DNA of 64,000 bases from Bondarzewia mesenterica. Lineage: Eukaryota > Basidiomycota > Agaricomycetes > Russulales > Bondarzewiaceae. The notes under the pieces are model-generated. The model was not told the origin of the DNA. It saw nothing but the letters and a program-made list of their open reading frames with translations, and ran no database searches. Shown here piece after piece: positions 48,028 through 59,433 of this stretch. The stretch covers positions 1 to 64,000 of the forward strand of contig SGPL01000063.1 of NCBI GenBank assembly GCA_004802705.1, given 5' to 3'. The translations under genes were made by a program, and so were the position numbers. Position 1 is the first letter of the stretch. Each line of letters starts with the position of its first letter.

Positions 48028-50668
48028 ATGCCTGATTTCCATCCCGACTACGAGAACTTCGACGTATGTAGTAAATTATTATCTACCTTCAACCTGGAAT
48101 CATTCTTCGTTCTTCGGCTTACAATGCTTTGATTTGTTATTTTTAGGTGTTCATTGCGGGCAGCGGTAATTTCATTTCTCCTGCATATTATGTCCTTGCT
48201 CATTTATGTCGCAGGCCCTATCGGTGCTACATATGCTAAAAAGTGTGTCGATGCCGGTCTCCGCGTTCTCATGGTTGAGATTGGTGCCGCGTACGTAGAT
48301 TACTTCGAGTGTTCTAGCCTGCCAGCAACTTACACCCCGAGCAATGCAGAGATTCTCTCACCTCGAAGCCAGTCAAGGGTCCCACTGACCCTGGATATGG
48401 GAGGTCTGTCCAGTTCAGACCGGGTTACGTGGCGGTTCCCGGTTATCACAAGAAGAACCAGATCGAGTACCAGAAAGATATCGATCGCTTTGTCAAGTAA
48501 GTAACTACTCATGACGAGCAAACTTGAGATCTGAGAATACCCGATCAATATTCTTAAGTGTTATCAAGGTGATATCATTGCTATTAGTTGAAAGAAGGTT
48601 ATTTACTGCTAATCACATAGGGAGCCCTCAGCACCGTCTCCATTCCGACTTCGAATCTCGCTATCCCAACCCTTGATCCTGCCAGTTTTCAGAACAGGTG
48701 AGACTTTTTCAGGATTATCGGTGTGCGGATTTCTCACCCTCTCGATGTACTCCCCCCATCAGTGAGAACAAGCCCTTTATATCTCTTGGTAGAAATCCTG
48801 TCCAGGATCCGTTTGATAATCTTGGAGCCGAAGCAGTTACTCGAGGTGTAGGTGGCATGACTACCCATTGGACCTGCGCCACTCCTGAATTTCATCCGAC
48901 TATCGAGCGTCCCATTCTGGACGCAAACCCGTCAGTTAATGAGTCATTGTGGAAGTACCTGTACAAGGAGGCGAAAGATCTCATCGGGACATCTGAGAAG
49001 GAGTTCGACAGATCCATTCGACATACCTTGGTGCTCAAGACGCTGCAGCAGGCTTACGAGGGGAGCAGGATATTCAAGCCTCTCCCCCTCGCTTGTCACC
49101 GCCTGTCGGACCCGGACTACGTCGAGTGGCATGCCACCGATCGTATTTTGGAAGAACTCTTCACTGATCCGCGGAAGAGGCAGCTGTTCACGCTCTTGAC
49201 TAATCATCGCTGCACCAGAGTTATCATAGAACCTTTTCCGGGAGAAACGCATAACATTGCGGCGGCTGAGCTCACGTCTCTTCTTCCTAACATGGAGACG
49301 AATCCTTCTTTCCACGGGTCGACATTTTACGTTCGCGCAAGGGCGTATGTGATCGCCGCTGGTGCTGTTGCTACTGCTCAGGCATGTTGAAGTCTTTCTC
49401 CGAGGTGTTTCCTAACCTTACTTTTGAATCAGATCTTAGCCAACTCTCAACGGGTTATTCCAACGCCGTACACAGATGGAAAGCCGGACACAAATCCAAT
49501 TCCCACCCCTTTGACGCCGAATCTCGTGAGTGACAGTTCGCTCAAATTAGCATTCCGTATATCGATAACTTCTTGATTACAGGGAAAGTATATCACAGAG
49601 CAGCCGTACGTTTTCTATAGTTTACTGACCATGCTTCGAATTCATGGTTGATTGCATGTCCGAGCAGTATGACTTTCTGTCAAGTCGTGCTCGATGCGGA
49701 TCTCATCAACTCTATTGACGATAATCCTTACAACCTTGACTGGTGGAAGCGTAAGGTGGACGAGCATAAGAAAACGAACCCCAAGGACCCCATTCACATT
49801 CCCTTCCGGTATGTGTCCGTGTGTCGACTCTACTCAAATTAATCATGTAATCTCGTTCATTAGGGATCCTGAACCGCAAGTTACGAGTCCCTTCACCGCA
49901 GAGCATCCCTGGCACACTCAGGTGAACCCTGTCATCTCTTGTGCCATCATGAATTACTCACCACCATTTCTCAGATCCACCGAGATGCTTTCTCTTATGG
50001 CGCAGTAGCTGAGAACATCGACACTCGGCTCATCGTCGATTTCCGCTTCTTTGGATATGTTGAACCGCGCGAGCAAAATCAGCTTCTCTTCCAAGAGAGC
50101 TACGAGGACGCATACGGAATGCCACAACCTACATTCCACTTCCAGATGAGTGCAGACGATAGAAGGAGGGCACGTAGTATGATGGACGAGTACGTATCTT
50201 GTTTTGAACCAGGCACGGATTATCTGCTAAAATGTATCACACCACCGTAGCATGTGCCGAGTCGCATTGAAACTGGGCGGATATCTTCCTGGCTCAGAGC
50301 CCCAATTTATGACTCCAGGACTTGCACTTCATCTCGCTGGTACCGTTCGTGCAGGGTAAGTTCGTATCCTTACACTCTGCTGTCGATGTCTTATGCTCTA
50401 TATATAGGTTGGACAAAAAGGAGACGGTAGCGGACACATATAGCAAAGTGTGGGATTTCCCGAACCTCTATGTTGGTGGTACGTTCTCACCTTACAGCAC
50501 TTAACGTGGACGCACTGACGTTCCTTGAAATTCTGATTCCATGCAGGCAATGGTGTTATCCCCACTGGCTTTGGCGCTAACCCCACCTTGACCTCTCTTT
50601 GCTATGCAATTCGGGGCGCCGACAACATCATCCGTGAGCTCGAAGAAAGGAACTCTCTCAGCGGTTAA
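48028..50668 (+). CDS. p2ox: Pyranose 2-oxidase
   Basis: GMC-family flavoenzyme; oxidises glucose and other pyranoses at C2 with O2, giving 2-keto sugars and H2O2. Start [12 protein letters not shown], intron 48064-48146, then [17 protein letters not shown], the FAD dinucleotide-binding motif. Next: [40 protein letters not shown], and [19 protein letters not shown], whose His carries the covalent FAD. The substrate region is [20 protein letters not shown]. Catalytic His is in [11 protein letters not shown] and catalytic Asn in [19 protein letters not shown]. About fourteen exons, including a micro-exon of 10 nt (48559-48568). It reads most like the Phanerochaete enzyme but lacks a long N-terminal leader, and no signal peptide is seen, as in that enzyme. 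It makes the substrate of the neighbouring AUDH. Confidence 0.95.
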
Positions 50669-51084
50669 CATGAAAGGTCATAGCAATAAGAGGCCTTCAT
50701 AAGGGACTCTCAATTGTTTTGTATTCCAAAGGTTTCACTTCCCTTTTTCGAAAATCTGTTCGGTTTGCTCTGCAGCGTCGGTGATGCTTGTACGATATTC
50801 GTTGGGATATTTTGGCAATTGTACCTTGTGGTGGTGACTGAAATTTGACAGCGTTCCTTACACCGAACACACACAGTCCAATTAATGAGATATACAAAAA
50901 TGAACAAGTGCTGCAGCCTGTACTCCTACGCAGTACATTATAGTACCGCGAGTCGAGGTTATGATATTAAATATTCAAACCTAACCTCGCTGCGCGCGGC
51001 CCACGACTCCGAGCCGATGTCGGAAAGAATTCCTTTTTTACTTTGCACTTTTGCTTGCACTTGACCTACTTACTTGACGTCCAA
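50669..51084. other. Intergenic, no gene seen
   Basis: AT-rich 0.4 kb with the 3' flank of P2O and the 5' flank of the bHLH gene. Confidence 0.5.
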
Positions 51085-52097
51085 ATGGAGAGCCCCCCCG
51101 ACTACGACCACGACCACCCCAAGAGCTTCGACTTCATGTACGACTCTCTCTCGGGTCTCGATTACCTCCAATGCCCCGACAACGAATCTTGAATCTTTCC
51201 AGTAACGGCTACTCATGCATCGGCTCTTCCTATACCACTGGCTTCCCCGCTCGCTCCTTCAACCCGACTCACAGCATTCACCGTGCTGTGCTCTCAACCT
51301 CAGTGCTGGCGAGATGTCCCCCAACAGCATGTAGTCGGCCCGCACCAACCGTTACAGCTGCCCTCACTCCCCATCGCTCGCTACCATTCCCCTCTCTCAT
51401 CGCTAAAACCTCATGGGCGTTTCTGTGCCTGCGCGGTCGATCACTGCGTGGTCGATCACTACCCATGAGTGAAGTGCCGCGCGGGCAAGCACAAGGACTT
51501 TTCGGAGACGAAGACAATTTCCAGCCCACGCAGAACACCAACCCGAATAAAGTGTGAAGGGTGCTTCCTCATCGATACCGCCCAAACCGTTGTCTGATGG
51601 CTATTTTCATTTATTCCGTTAGTCATCTGGAGGGATTTCGTCGTTAGCGCATCGAGTCGGAACAGAGGAGGCGCAACGAGCTCAGGGACGGGTATCGCCG
51701 TCTCAAAGACGCCCTTCAGGCTTCCGACCAGAAGCCGAGCAACATGTCGTTGTTGGACCGGAGTGAATTCATCTCCTCTTCTTAATCATTGTTGTCCCGG
51801 AGACTCATCGATTCCTTCGCAGCTACCACCCATGTCAAGTATTTGGAGATGACCCGACAGCAGTTGCAGACGAGACTTCAGCAAGCTGAGAACGAGATCC
51901 AGCGGCTTCGTCAGGTCAACGAGGCCCTGATGCTTGGTACCGCGGAACAACACCATTTTTCCCTGCCGCGGTTCAGCAGCAGGCCCCAGCTAGCTTCTGA
52001 TCGCTCCTCGATTTTAGAGGCCCGCACGCGACTGGCAACATCGGCCCGCTCTCTGGTCTCTTACGAAAATGCGGACCTATGCCCCCCGCCGATGTGA
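51085..52097 (+). pseudogene. Basic helix-loop-helix regulator, apparently damaged
   Basis: DNA-binding bHLH protein. The first exon starts MESPPDYDHDHPKSFDFMYD and runs to DYLQCPDNES, where TGA follows. In related mushroom proteins the frame continues, and one extra base here (a short T run near 51190) would keep it open into SSNGYSCIGSS. A Gln/Pro-rich middle part at 51283-51420 is in yet another frame. The bHLH itself is intact: after an acceptor at about 51649, RIESEQRRRNELRDGYRRLK and DALQASDQKPSNMSLLDR (basic region, helix 1, loop), then an intron and THVKYLEMTRQQLQTRLQQA with ENEIQRLRQVNEALMLGTAE (helix 2 and leucine-zipper-like coil). At least two frame breaks upstream make this either a pseudogene or a victim of base-calling errors. 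Confidence 0.6.
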
Positions 52098-52619
52098 TGA
52101 TTGATGAGACTGATGGCCTGCTCGGACTGCAGGGCGATGTTTTCTTACCTCCCGCCTATCCCCCGTTCTCTCCTTCCTGCATCACATTCTTGGTGATATT
52201 CATCCCCGGGACCGGCTACGCTTACTGTGCATTTGGCGACGCGCCCTTCATTTCCTTCCTTGGAAGTCCTGTTCTTCACGGCCGAGCCATTCTACATCGT
52301 CTGTCCGCGTCCAACGCAATAGTGGACTCGCGGTCGCATCGCTTTCTGGAACGCCGACCCCCCCTTCCCATCCTTGTCGAGGACGACAGACCAACGACAT
52401 GAAGACGAGCACTGACGACGAGGTAGTACGCGACATGACACCGACGCAAGACCTGTTCGCATGCCAGGCTTGAGGCTGCGCTCCTGCGTGAGCCTTGGCG
52501 CGCTTGGCCCGCAAGCGACATGGCACATCGCTGTCTTCTTTCATGCACCCCGTCTCACGTCCCCCCTCTGTCCCCATCCAAGTCCCACTGTCTGCGCAAG
52601 CCCCTCTCCCGAACTCTTC
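52098..52619. other. No gene recognised
   Basis: Between the bHLH and the fatty acid synthase relic. Frames on both strands lack recognised motifs. It may contain more decayed synthase sequence that can no longer be read. Confidence 0.4.
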
Positions 52620-53046
52620 GTTGACATGTCGCACCGTCTCCTTCTGCGCGCCAACAGACTGGCATCATGTTTGTTCGTCACGACTGTCCCGACATCCTCC
52701 GCATTCACGCCTGGCGACGAGCTCTCAGTCAAATCAAGTGCGTCGGTATGCGAGGCGGCAATATGGTCATCAAGGTCGCAACGTCCAACCAGCGTGGCGA
52801 AAAGGTTTTCCAGGGCATGGCGGAGGTCGCACAACCTTACACTGTCTACGTCTTCACTGGTCAAGGTTCGCAGGAGCCGGGAACGGGCATGTGTACAACA
52901 CTTCACCCGCGCTGTCCGTGCTTCTGGGAAGGGGCCGATTTGTACCTGCTCGCCGTATATGGGTTTTCCATCGTCGAGATCGTTCAGGACCAACAATGGG
53001 AGCGCGAGGACTTCCGATCCTGCCAATGGATGTTTTTTAACTTGAA
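52620..53046 (+). pseudogene. Relic of fatty acid synthase beta, MPT junction
   Basis: Decayed fragment of the fungal type I fatty acid synthase beta chain. In one frame FTPGDELSVK matches the end of the dehydratase/hotdog part. In the next, CVGMRGGNMVIKVATSNQRG and EKVFQGMAEVAQPYTVYVFT lead to GQGSQEPGTGM, the start of the malonyl/palmitoyl transferase domain. After another slip come YNTSPALSVLL and WEGADLYLLAVYGFSIVEIV. At least two frame changes in about 400 bp, no start, and loss of the remaining roughly 2000 residues show a dead fragment. There is no GT..AG logic that would join the parts. An intact synthase is expected elsewhere in the genome. Confidence 0.8.
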
Positions 53047-53555
53047 CACAAGTTGAATTACTCCGTAGACAGCTGCTTCCAGGAGAAGATGCGCGCCAGG
53101 CACCCAAGATTCCTAGAGCGTCAGGTGGGCAGGCCATCCCGTCATGTCAAAACGACGAGCGCGGTGGCGGTGTGGTGAAGGGAGCGATTCGTCATGCTAT
53201 AACGATGAGCGTCAGAGGGACGAAAGACGAGCGCTCCTCGTGTCGAAACATGAATAAATATATATTTTCTTTTCCTCTCGAGCCATGCCATGCGCTGTAG
53301 ATCACTTCTCAGGCGAGTCATTGATTTACAACACCAATGGCGAGCTCACACACAGGTATGCTGGATACGGCCACCGTCAACGAGATGCGATTGCTTTCTG
53401 GTTTGACATTGTGATCAAATACCGGCGCTCTACATCTTATACACATCATCATGTGGATCGTAACCGCCCACTAGCCAAGGCGCGTCTCATAATTTAAAAG
53501 TCTCCGTCGCTTGACTGTCTCTTGACGTCGAGCATCCCTCGCCAGACCCTCATCA
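53047..53555. other. Upstream region of AA7 oxidase
   Basis: About 0.5 kb. Near 53.15-53.25 kb a loose repetition of GACGAGCG and similar octamers is visible. No gene. Confidence 0.45.
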
Positions 53556-55485
53556 ATGCTCTTCTCGCAAATCGAAACCGCTTTTTTACTTCTGGCGACG
53601 CTCTCTGCCGCTCAAGACCTGACCAGCTGGAGCCTCAAAGACACGTTGGCGACTGAAGGCGTGTACGCGCTCTTTCCAGATGACGCCGAATACGTGAATG
53701 CCAGCCTAGCTTGTGAGTCATATCAAAATGTTCAAAAGTATTCAAGCGACTCAGACTGGGTTTTCTGGTCAGACAATCGTAGATTCATCCTTTCCCCGGT
53801 CGCGATAGCGTACCCCACTGAAGAAGAGCAAGTGTCCAAAGTCGTAAAAGCGGGCGCAGAACGGGATCTACGCGTCGTTGCCCGTAGTGGTGGAGTGCGT
53901 GGCATATTGGCTCATTGTTCCAGATACATATTTATCATTGGTGACTTGACTTCTTGGTGTATGTAGCACAGCTACATCGCTTCCGGCCTTGGCGGCAGAA
54001 ATGGGTCCCTCGTCATTGACATGAGCATGATGAAGGACCTGAGTTTCGACGCAGAGTCTGGGAACGTCATGATAGAGCCCGGATTAAGATTGGGAGACAT
54101 CTCTTTGGCACTGAATAGCGAAGAAAGAGCGTTGCCGCACGGAAGATGTACTTTCATAGGGATTGGCGGACATGCAGGTGAGTTTCTTCTTGTTGGCACT
54201 TCATATGGGAGTTAATTGTATGTTGCAGGCCATGGAGGATTCGGCATGAGTTCTCGAATGTGGGGGTTGACTTTGGATCGCATGATATCCGTGAACGTTG
54301 TCTTAGCAAACGGTAGCATTGCGACCGCGTCCAAGGACGTCAATACAGAATTGTTCTGGGTGCGTAGATTGGCGCTATATTGTCTCATGTCTGTTCAATT
54401 CCTGTTTATCCCTAGGCTATCCGCGGTGCTGCATCATCATTTGGGATCGTCACCTCCTACATATTCCAGACGCTGCCGGCGCCCGCGTCCGCAGCTGCAT
54501 TCGTCTATACTTGGGAGCTTGACATTGTCGACGCAACACACGCACTTTACGCTTTCCAGACGTTTGTCGAGAGCGGAATCACAGCGGAATTTGGCGGCGA
54601 ATTGTACCTCACGCGAGGATCCTCGGCTGGTTCCATTACCGTCAGGTTCTTGGGGGGATATTATGGTCCCTTGGACTCTTTCAACGCAACTCTCGCACCC
54701 TATCTTGACGAGCTTCCAGCTCCATTGGCGACGAACGTAACTGCGGGATCATGGTTAACGGCCCTCGAAGCTGACGATTATGGCCCTTTAAATACCACCA
54801 GTGACCCTACCTTTGTCGACCACGACACGTTCTATGCCAAATCACTCATGACACCCGAGGATTCGCCCATGTCAGAAGCAGCCATTACCGCTCTCATGAC
54901 TTACTTGGTCAACAATGGATCTGCGACAGATCTAGTGCGTTTTCCCGCACCTTTTTTCGAAGGCGAGCTAGCGGAGGTGCTGATGATGTCTACTCTGACA
55001 GAACTGGTTCGTCGAGATCGAACTGTACGGTGGGAGCAATTCTGCAATCAATGCTGTGCCGCTCAATGACACTGCGTTCGCGCGGAGAAGCTCTCTCTTC
55101 AATATGCAACTGTATGCATCTGCACCGAATTTTATGCCCCCTTATCCGGACGAGGGCTTCTCTTTCCTAGATGGGATTGCCACGAGCATCTTGTCTAACA
55201 GTCCGGCAGATTGGGATTATGGGTAGGCGTATTTTGGCAAAGGCTTTTTTTTTTTGTGAAGCCGGCTGACACCATAAGCAGCGCCTACCTCAATTATCCA
55301 GACGATCGGCTGTCGGACTGTAAGTTTCTACTTCACCTATGGAAAAAAATCATTCGCTAAATGTCACGTGTTGAAATGCAGGGCAAATGATGTACTACGG
55401 AGGTCATTATGATCGTTTGAGAGATCTGAAGCGCTCTGTTGATCCCATGGACGTGTTCGATTTTCCCATTTCGATCGAAGAGTAA
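53556..55485 (+). CDS. Secreted FAD-linked (AA7/BBE-like) oxidase
   Basis: Vanillyl-alcohol-oxidase superfamily, AA7/berberine-bridge type. Such enzymes oxidise oligosaccharides or alkaloid-like substrates with O2. Signal peptide MLFSQIETAFLLLATLSAAQ. The FAD domain reads ILSPVAIAYPTEEEQVSKVV and RVVARSGG spliced to HSYIASGLGG; this His and the Cys in LPHGRCTFIGIGGHAG can form the double covalent FAD link. HGGFGMSSRMWGLTLD follows across an intron, then AIRGAASSFGIVTSYIF. The C-terminal BBE segment ends YLNYPDDRLSD and, after an intron, WQMMYYGGHYDRLRDLKRSV with DPMDVFDFPISIEE and TAA. Several N-glycosylation sites (NAT-like NGS, NVT, NTT) fit secretion. About 500 aa with seven to eight introns. 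The substrate cannot be predicted. Confidence 0.88.
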
Positions 55486-55669
55486 AATTCTGTAAAGCAC
55501 AAGTGAAAGATTCGTGCCCATGCCTAACCATCTGACTCCCCGAATGGGGGCGTCAGCACTTCCTAAAACTTATTTTCCTCCGAGGTGTAAGCCCTGGCTT
55601 CCGACACGCCACATCGAACTACAACACCTCCCATATCGGGCGGTATCACTCGCTTCGCAGCATCGTCCT

Positions 55670-56030
55670 TCAATCTCCCAACTCAGACCGTATGTATTCC
55701 GCATTGTTCACCACGACATGCAGACGACGGAAGTACTCTTCCGTCCTCTTGAATGCCTTGGATATTTCTTGAAGCATCGTGACGTCGAAGCGGAGGACGA
55801 GAAACTGCTCAGGGGGATACCTCGCTCGCAGATCCGCAAGAATGGATAGATTGGGCTGGGTCGCGATGACTCGCTCGGATTTTTTGAGAACCGTGGTGAG
55901 GATAGCGTTTTCTAGGCCTTGCGAGGAGCCGGCGACTGAGATCAAGGTTAGCAGGACACATGAATTGTGAGAGCATAGGATGGACTCATTGAACCATACG
56001 TGTGAGTCCTGCATCAGTACCATTTCGTAC
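55670..56030 (-). pseudogene. N-terminal fragment of short-chain dehydrogenase
   Basis: Fragment of an SDR. VAGSSQGLENAILTTVLKK matches the TGxxxGxG cofactor loop but with Gly to Glu in the last position. ERVIATQPNLSILADLRARY, RFDVTMLQEISKAFKRTEEY and RLHVVVNNAEY follow (NNAG motif with Gly changed to Glu). The frame ends soon after at a stop, and the catalytic Ser-Tyr-Lys half is not found downstream. Losses in both glycine motifs support a dead copy. Confidence 0.65.
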
Positions 56031-56619
56031 TGTTCGAGTTGTTCATTCACCGTTCCCGACGCAAATCCTTTATACTGGCGGGCTATTGGACTACCACTGG
56101 ACCAATTATCCAGCGTGTTTCCAAGGTATAATGCTTTGCATTCACTGCAGTGAAGTCGTTGCCGACGACCGAAGTTCTAAGTCCTTTGCTTCGATCTACA
56201 TCTCTGAATTCGGGATTAGGGGATAAGTCAATTACACCGCGCTGCGTGTTCCTCGTGGCGGCGCAGAACCGTGGTTTCGAGGTCAAGGTCGATGTTTCCC
56301 ATTCTGCATTGTGGCTCGTGCCCCGAATCTAAGGTTAGGTCTGAAAAGCGAGACTGAGAACAAATCTCCTCAAAACTTGACCAATTGCAATATTTCGAGC
56401 CTTTCCGATGAAATCTTTGCTCTTCCTGTGGGGTGACTGTAGTCTAAGTGATGATTTACAGTCGTTCTTGTATGCCGTAGTCCATGTTCATGCCTCCTTT
56501 CTCAGCACAGATGCTGCCTCCTTCCCCTGCGCCCGATCCACCTCCACCTCGGGGATGATACTACCCCAGACCAAGCCACAATCAGCCCACGCCCTTCACA
56601 CACAAATGGATTCAAAAAC
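56031..56619. other. No gene recognised
   Basis: About 0.6 kb between the SDR fragment and the stop of the quinate/shikimate dehydrogenase-like gene. Nothing is recognisable. Confidence 0.45.
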
Positions 56620-57917
56620 TCACTCAGACATATTAATCGCCAGCTCCCTCGCGGCGGCTTCGATCTCCGGCCCCAATATCGACGGGTCGCTGCCCACTTG
56701 CACGCTCGTGTCCCCGCGCGCCCACATCCGTTGTTGGGCGTATCCTTGCTCGATCATCGCCTGCACGCCATCAATTGGCTCCCACCCATGCGCGGCGGCG
56801 ATGCGCAGCTACAGTTTGATTGTCGAGACGTCCAATTCCCGCGCATTATCATAGAGAATGAAGATAGGACGGGGCTTACCATTGGTGTGTTCCGCGGCTT
56901 ATACGCCATCTCCAGGAACAGTCTTTTTGTAGGGAACGGGAGAAGATCTGTGCCGTCCTCCGTACTGTATTCCGGCTCCCCCGGGTTGTATGGGATGGAG
57001 AGGATCGAGGACGCGGTCGTGTAAACCATCCTCTCCTCCTTCGTGACAGGCGCGAATGCGGGAATGGCGCCGACGATCATGAGGATCCGCGGGGAGGTCG
57101 GTTGCGCGAGGAGCGATTCGACTTGGTCTGGGTGGTTCAGGTGGACGAGCGAGCCCCGGGAGACGAGGTGCGGGAAGGCTTGTTGTACTGTGGAGAGAAA
57201 TGGGCGAAATTGCCTTGAGTACAGTGATCAGAGTTCAAACGGCGCCAAGATTCTTTGTACTCACCCGCTTCCACCTCCCCTTTATCGCGATTGACCAAAT
57301 AAATTGGGTGCAACCCAAACATCGACAAGGCATACACGGCACTCCGCGTCGTCGCCCCTCCGCCAATGACCACACCCGCTCCGCCTAGTCCCTGGGGATA
57401 GCGGGCCTTGGATGAGATGGTGAGTGAGGGGTGTTGGAGTCGGAGAGATCGAAGGAGAGCGTTATGCACGCCAAGGATATCCGTGTTGGTGCCGACTAGT
57501 TTGAATTTAGTTGGAGAGGACAAAGAGGGAACTTTGACGATGGTGTTAACGGTGCCAGTCTCCCGCGATTCGGGCGAGATCTCGTCAAGGTAGGGAATGA
57601 TGGTGCCTTTGATTGGCATCGTGACACTGCCCAAACATTGCGCGTACATTCGCACATGGTCAGCGGAGTGTACCGATTTTCACAGAGAAATCACACTGTA
57701 CTCACCTACACCCACCAAACGTGTCACTCCTCAAAATCTCAAGCATCTCGGAAATGACTTTGCTCGTCGAAAAGGACCCATAATGCTTACCCTCGCCCAG
57801 CCGACTGAAGACGAGGTTGTGGAACGCGGGGCTGGCAGAGTGCGCGATTGGGTAACCGTACAAACCGAGGTTCTTCCCTGACTCGTTTAGCACTGGGTGG
57901 CCATTGTTGGTGGACAT
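56620..57917 (-). CDS. Quinate/shikimate dehydrogenase-like protein
   Basis: Stand-alone shikimate/quinate 5-dehydrogenase-like enzyme. The start at 57917 gives MSTNNGHPVLNESGKNLGLY and GYPIAHSASPAFHNLVFSRL, with the Ser-x-Ser that binds the substrate. SVTMPIKGTIIPYLDEISPE has the catalytic Lys and GTNTDILGV the catalytic Asp. The nucleotide domain is GAGVVIGGGATTRSAVYALS (GGGAxxR type) followed by PIYLVNRDKGEVEAG. Later exons carry PRILMIVGAIPAFAPVT, LFLEMAYKPRNTPM and, after an intron, LRIAAAHGWEPIDGVQAMIE with QGYAQQRMWARGD, ending in MSE before TGA. About 330 aa with four introns. In fungi the shikimate pathway enzyme itself is part of the AROM protein, so a separate copy suggests quinate catabolism or an uncharacterised role. 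Confidence 0.85.
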
Positions 57918-58135
57918 GGTGGACAGAGAGGGAGCGGAGGACGAGAGACTCAGCTGTCCCCCACCAAGACGTGAACCGCATTTAGATAACTCGATCGGGG
58001 CACGTGTTTTGTGCTGAGTCGTAGTGGAATGGGGTTATTCCGCTCGAGGCCCGACGGTTCGTCGGCCCGATCTTGAGATAAGATGGGTCAAGTACCCCAC
58101 GGGCCATCCACGGGGCCCCAGCAATTCTAACAAAC
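57918..58135. promoter_or_regulatory. Short divergent promoter region
   Basis: Only about 0.2 kb separates the divergent dehydrogenase-like and EthD-like start codons, so their promoters must overlap. Confidence 0.45.
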
Positions 58136-58996
58136 ATGCCCCTCGGTTTCCTCTTCGTCCTCTCCGAACCCGGATCCCAAGTCACCCTTGATGAATTCCA
58201 AGGTCCGTCTTCTTATCTCGCTCCCCGACCTCGCCGCACTGACCCGGGACCCGCCCATCCACAGACTGGTACGACAACGAACATGTCCCTCTGCGGATGA
58301 ACCACCTCCCATCCTTCCTCACCGGCGCCCGATTCACCGCCTCTGACGGCCTCACACCCTCATGGCTCGCCTGCTACGACATCGACGCGACCTCGACTTC
58401 ACTCACGATTCCTACACCCGCCTGCGCGCGAACCGCTCCCCCCGCGAAGCCGATCTCGTCCGCCGCCTCGCATGCCTCGATAGGCGGACATACGAGGTCC
58501 TCAACGATTCCGGGGAGAGCGCCACCAAGACGAGCTCCTACGCCTCAACGAACCCGACTCCGTTCCTAGTCACGCATGCGATCACAGATACAGGGAGCCA
58601 GGACGCCTTCGATGATTGGATGAAAGTGGCGTTTGGGAAGTTGAACGATGTGGACGGGTGGGTGCGAACGAGGACTTACAAGTGCATCGACAACCTCAAG
58701 ACGGGGCACGGACGTCCTACCCGGCCCCGAGGCACAGAAGGTGCCAAAATATCTCGCGGTACGACGGTTCGTCGCGTTTCTGCAAATTCACCCCTTGACA
58801 CAGGTCATGCTCAACCGAACCTGTCTGCCGCTCGCTGCGGTTTCCAGAATTACTAGATCCGAAAGTCGCCCAATCCTCCGCGTTCAAATTGGCGATCGAG
58901 TCTCCCTTCGTCAAAGTCGAAGAAGACAGGCACTGGGATCTGTACCGAGCGTACCCGGGCATTGCACAGGGCAACATTGGTGCCTCTGCTGCTTGA
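58136..58996 (+). CDS. EthD-like dimeric alpha/beta-barrel protein, frame broken
   Basis: Fungal two-domain EthD-like protein of unknown activity. Exon 1 MPLGFLFVLSEPGSQVTLDE is spliced to DWYDNEHVPLRMNHLPSFLT and GARFTASDGLTPSWLACYDI, the DWYxxEHxP signature of the fold. The frame then slips: THDSYTRLRANRSPREADLV and TYEVLN continue one base off (near 58398, a TT run). The second domain, HAITDTGSQDAFDDWMKVAF, is in that frame, and EAQKVPKYLAV is one base off again after GGGG at 58703-58706. The end, KVEEDRHWDLYRAYPGIAQG and a TGA at 58996, is typical. Protein conservation on both sides of each slip and the homopolymer positions suggest base-calling errors rather than a dead gene, but the sequence as given does not encode one open frame. 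Confidence 0.65.
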
Positions 58997-59433
58997 ACCA
59001 AGCGGATAGCCATCAACACTGTACTCACATGTAAAATTGTACGAATAGATCTATGCGAAGGTCAATCAACCGTTACAGTCAAGCGGGAGAAGGTGTTCCC
59101 CCATGTGAACTCGGGATCGAAGGCATTTGCGAGGGATGGTGTCGTGCCTAATCGGCATCGTAGAAGCACTAGATCCTTGCCCTACTGAAACTCACCAGAC
59201 GTTGAGGAGTGGGGTATGCAGGGATTTTGGAACTTCGAAACGGCTGGTTCCGAGACTAGATTTACTGTGCCACTTGCATTGCATCTAGCCTAGAGACCCA
59301 GCTGAAGTGTCACTCTCGACTGTTCCACGTGCAGTACTATAGGCGCTATTGTTGGCTTTCAGAAGCATACTGTAGTTGATACATTGAATCAGATCTCTAT
59401 CCTCACCATGATCTTTCCAGTCCCATCCGATGC
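58997..59433. other. Convergent spacer
   Basis: About 0.4 kb between the EthD-like gene and the inositol monophosphatase stop. No gene seen. Confidence 0.5.

Noticed and set aside
53150..53260. GACGAGCG-like octamers as a CRISPR or minisatellite array
   Set aside because: Only three or four imperfect copies with irregular spacing; chance similarity is likely.
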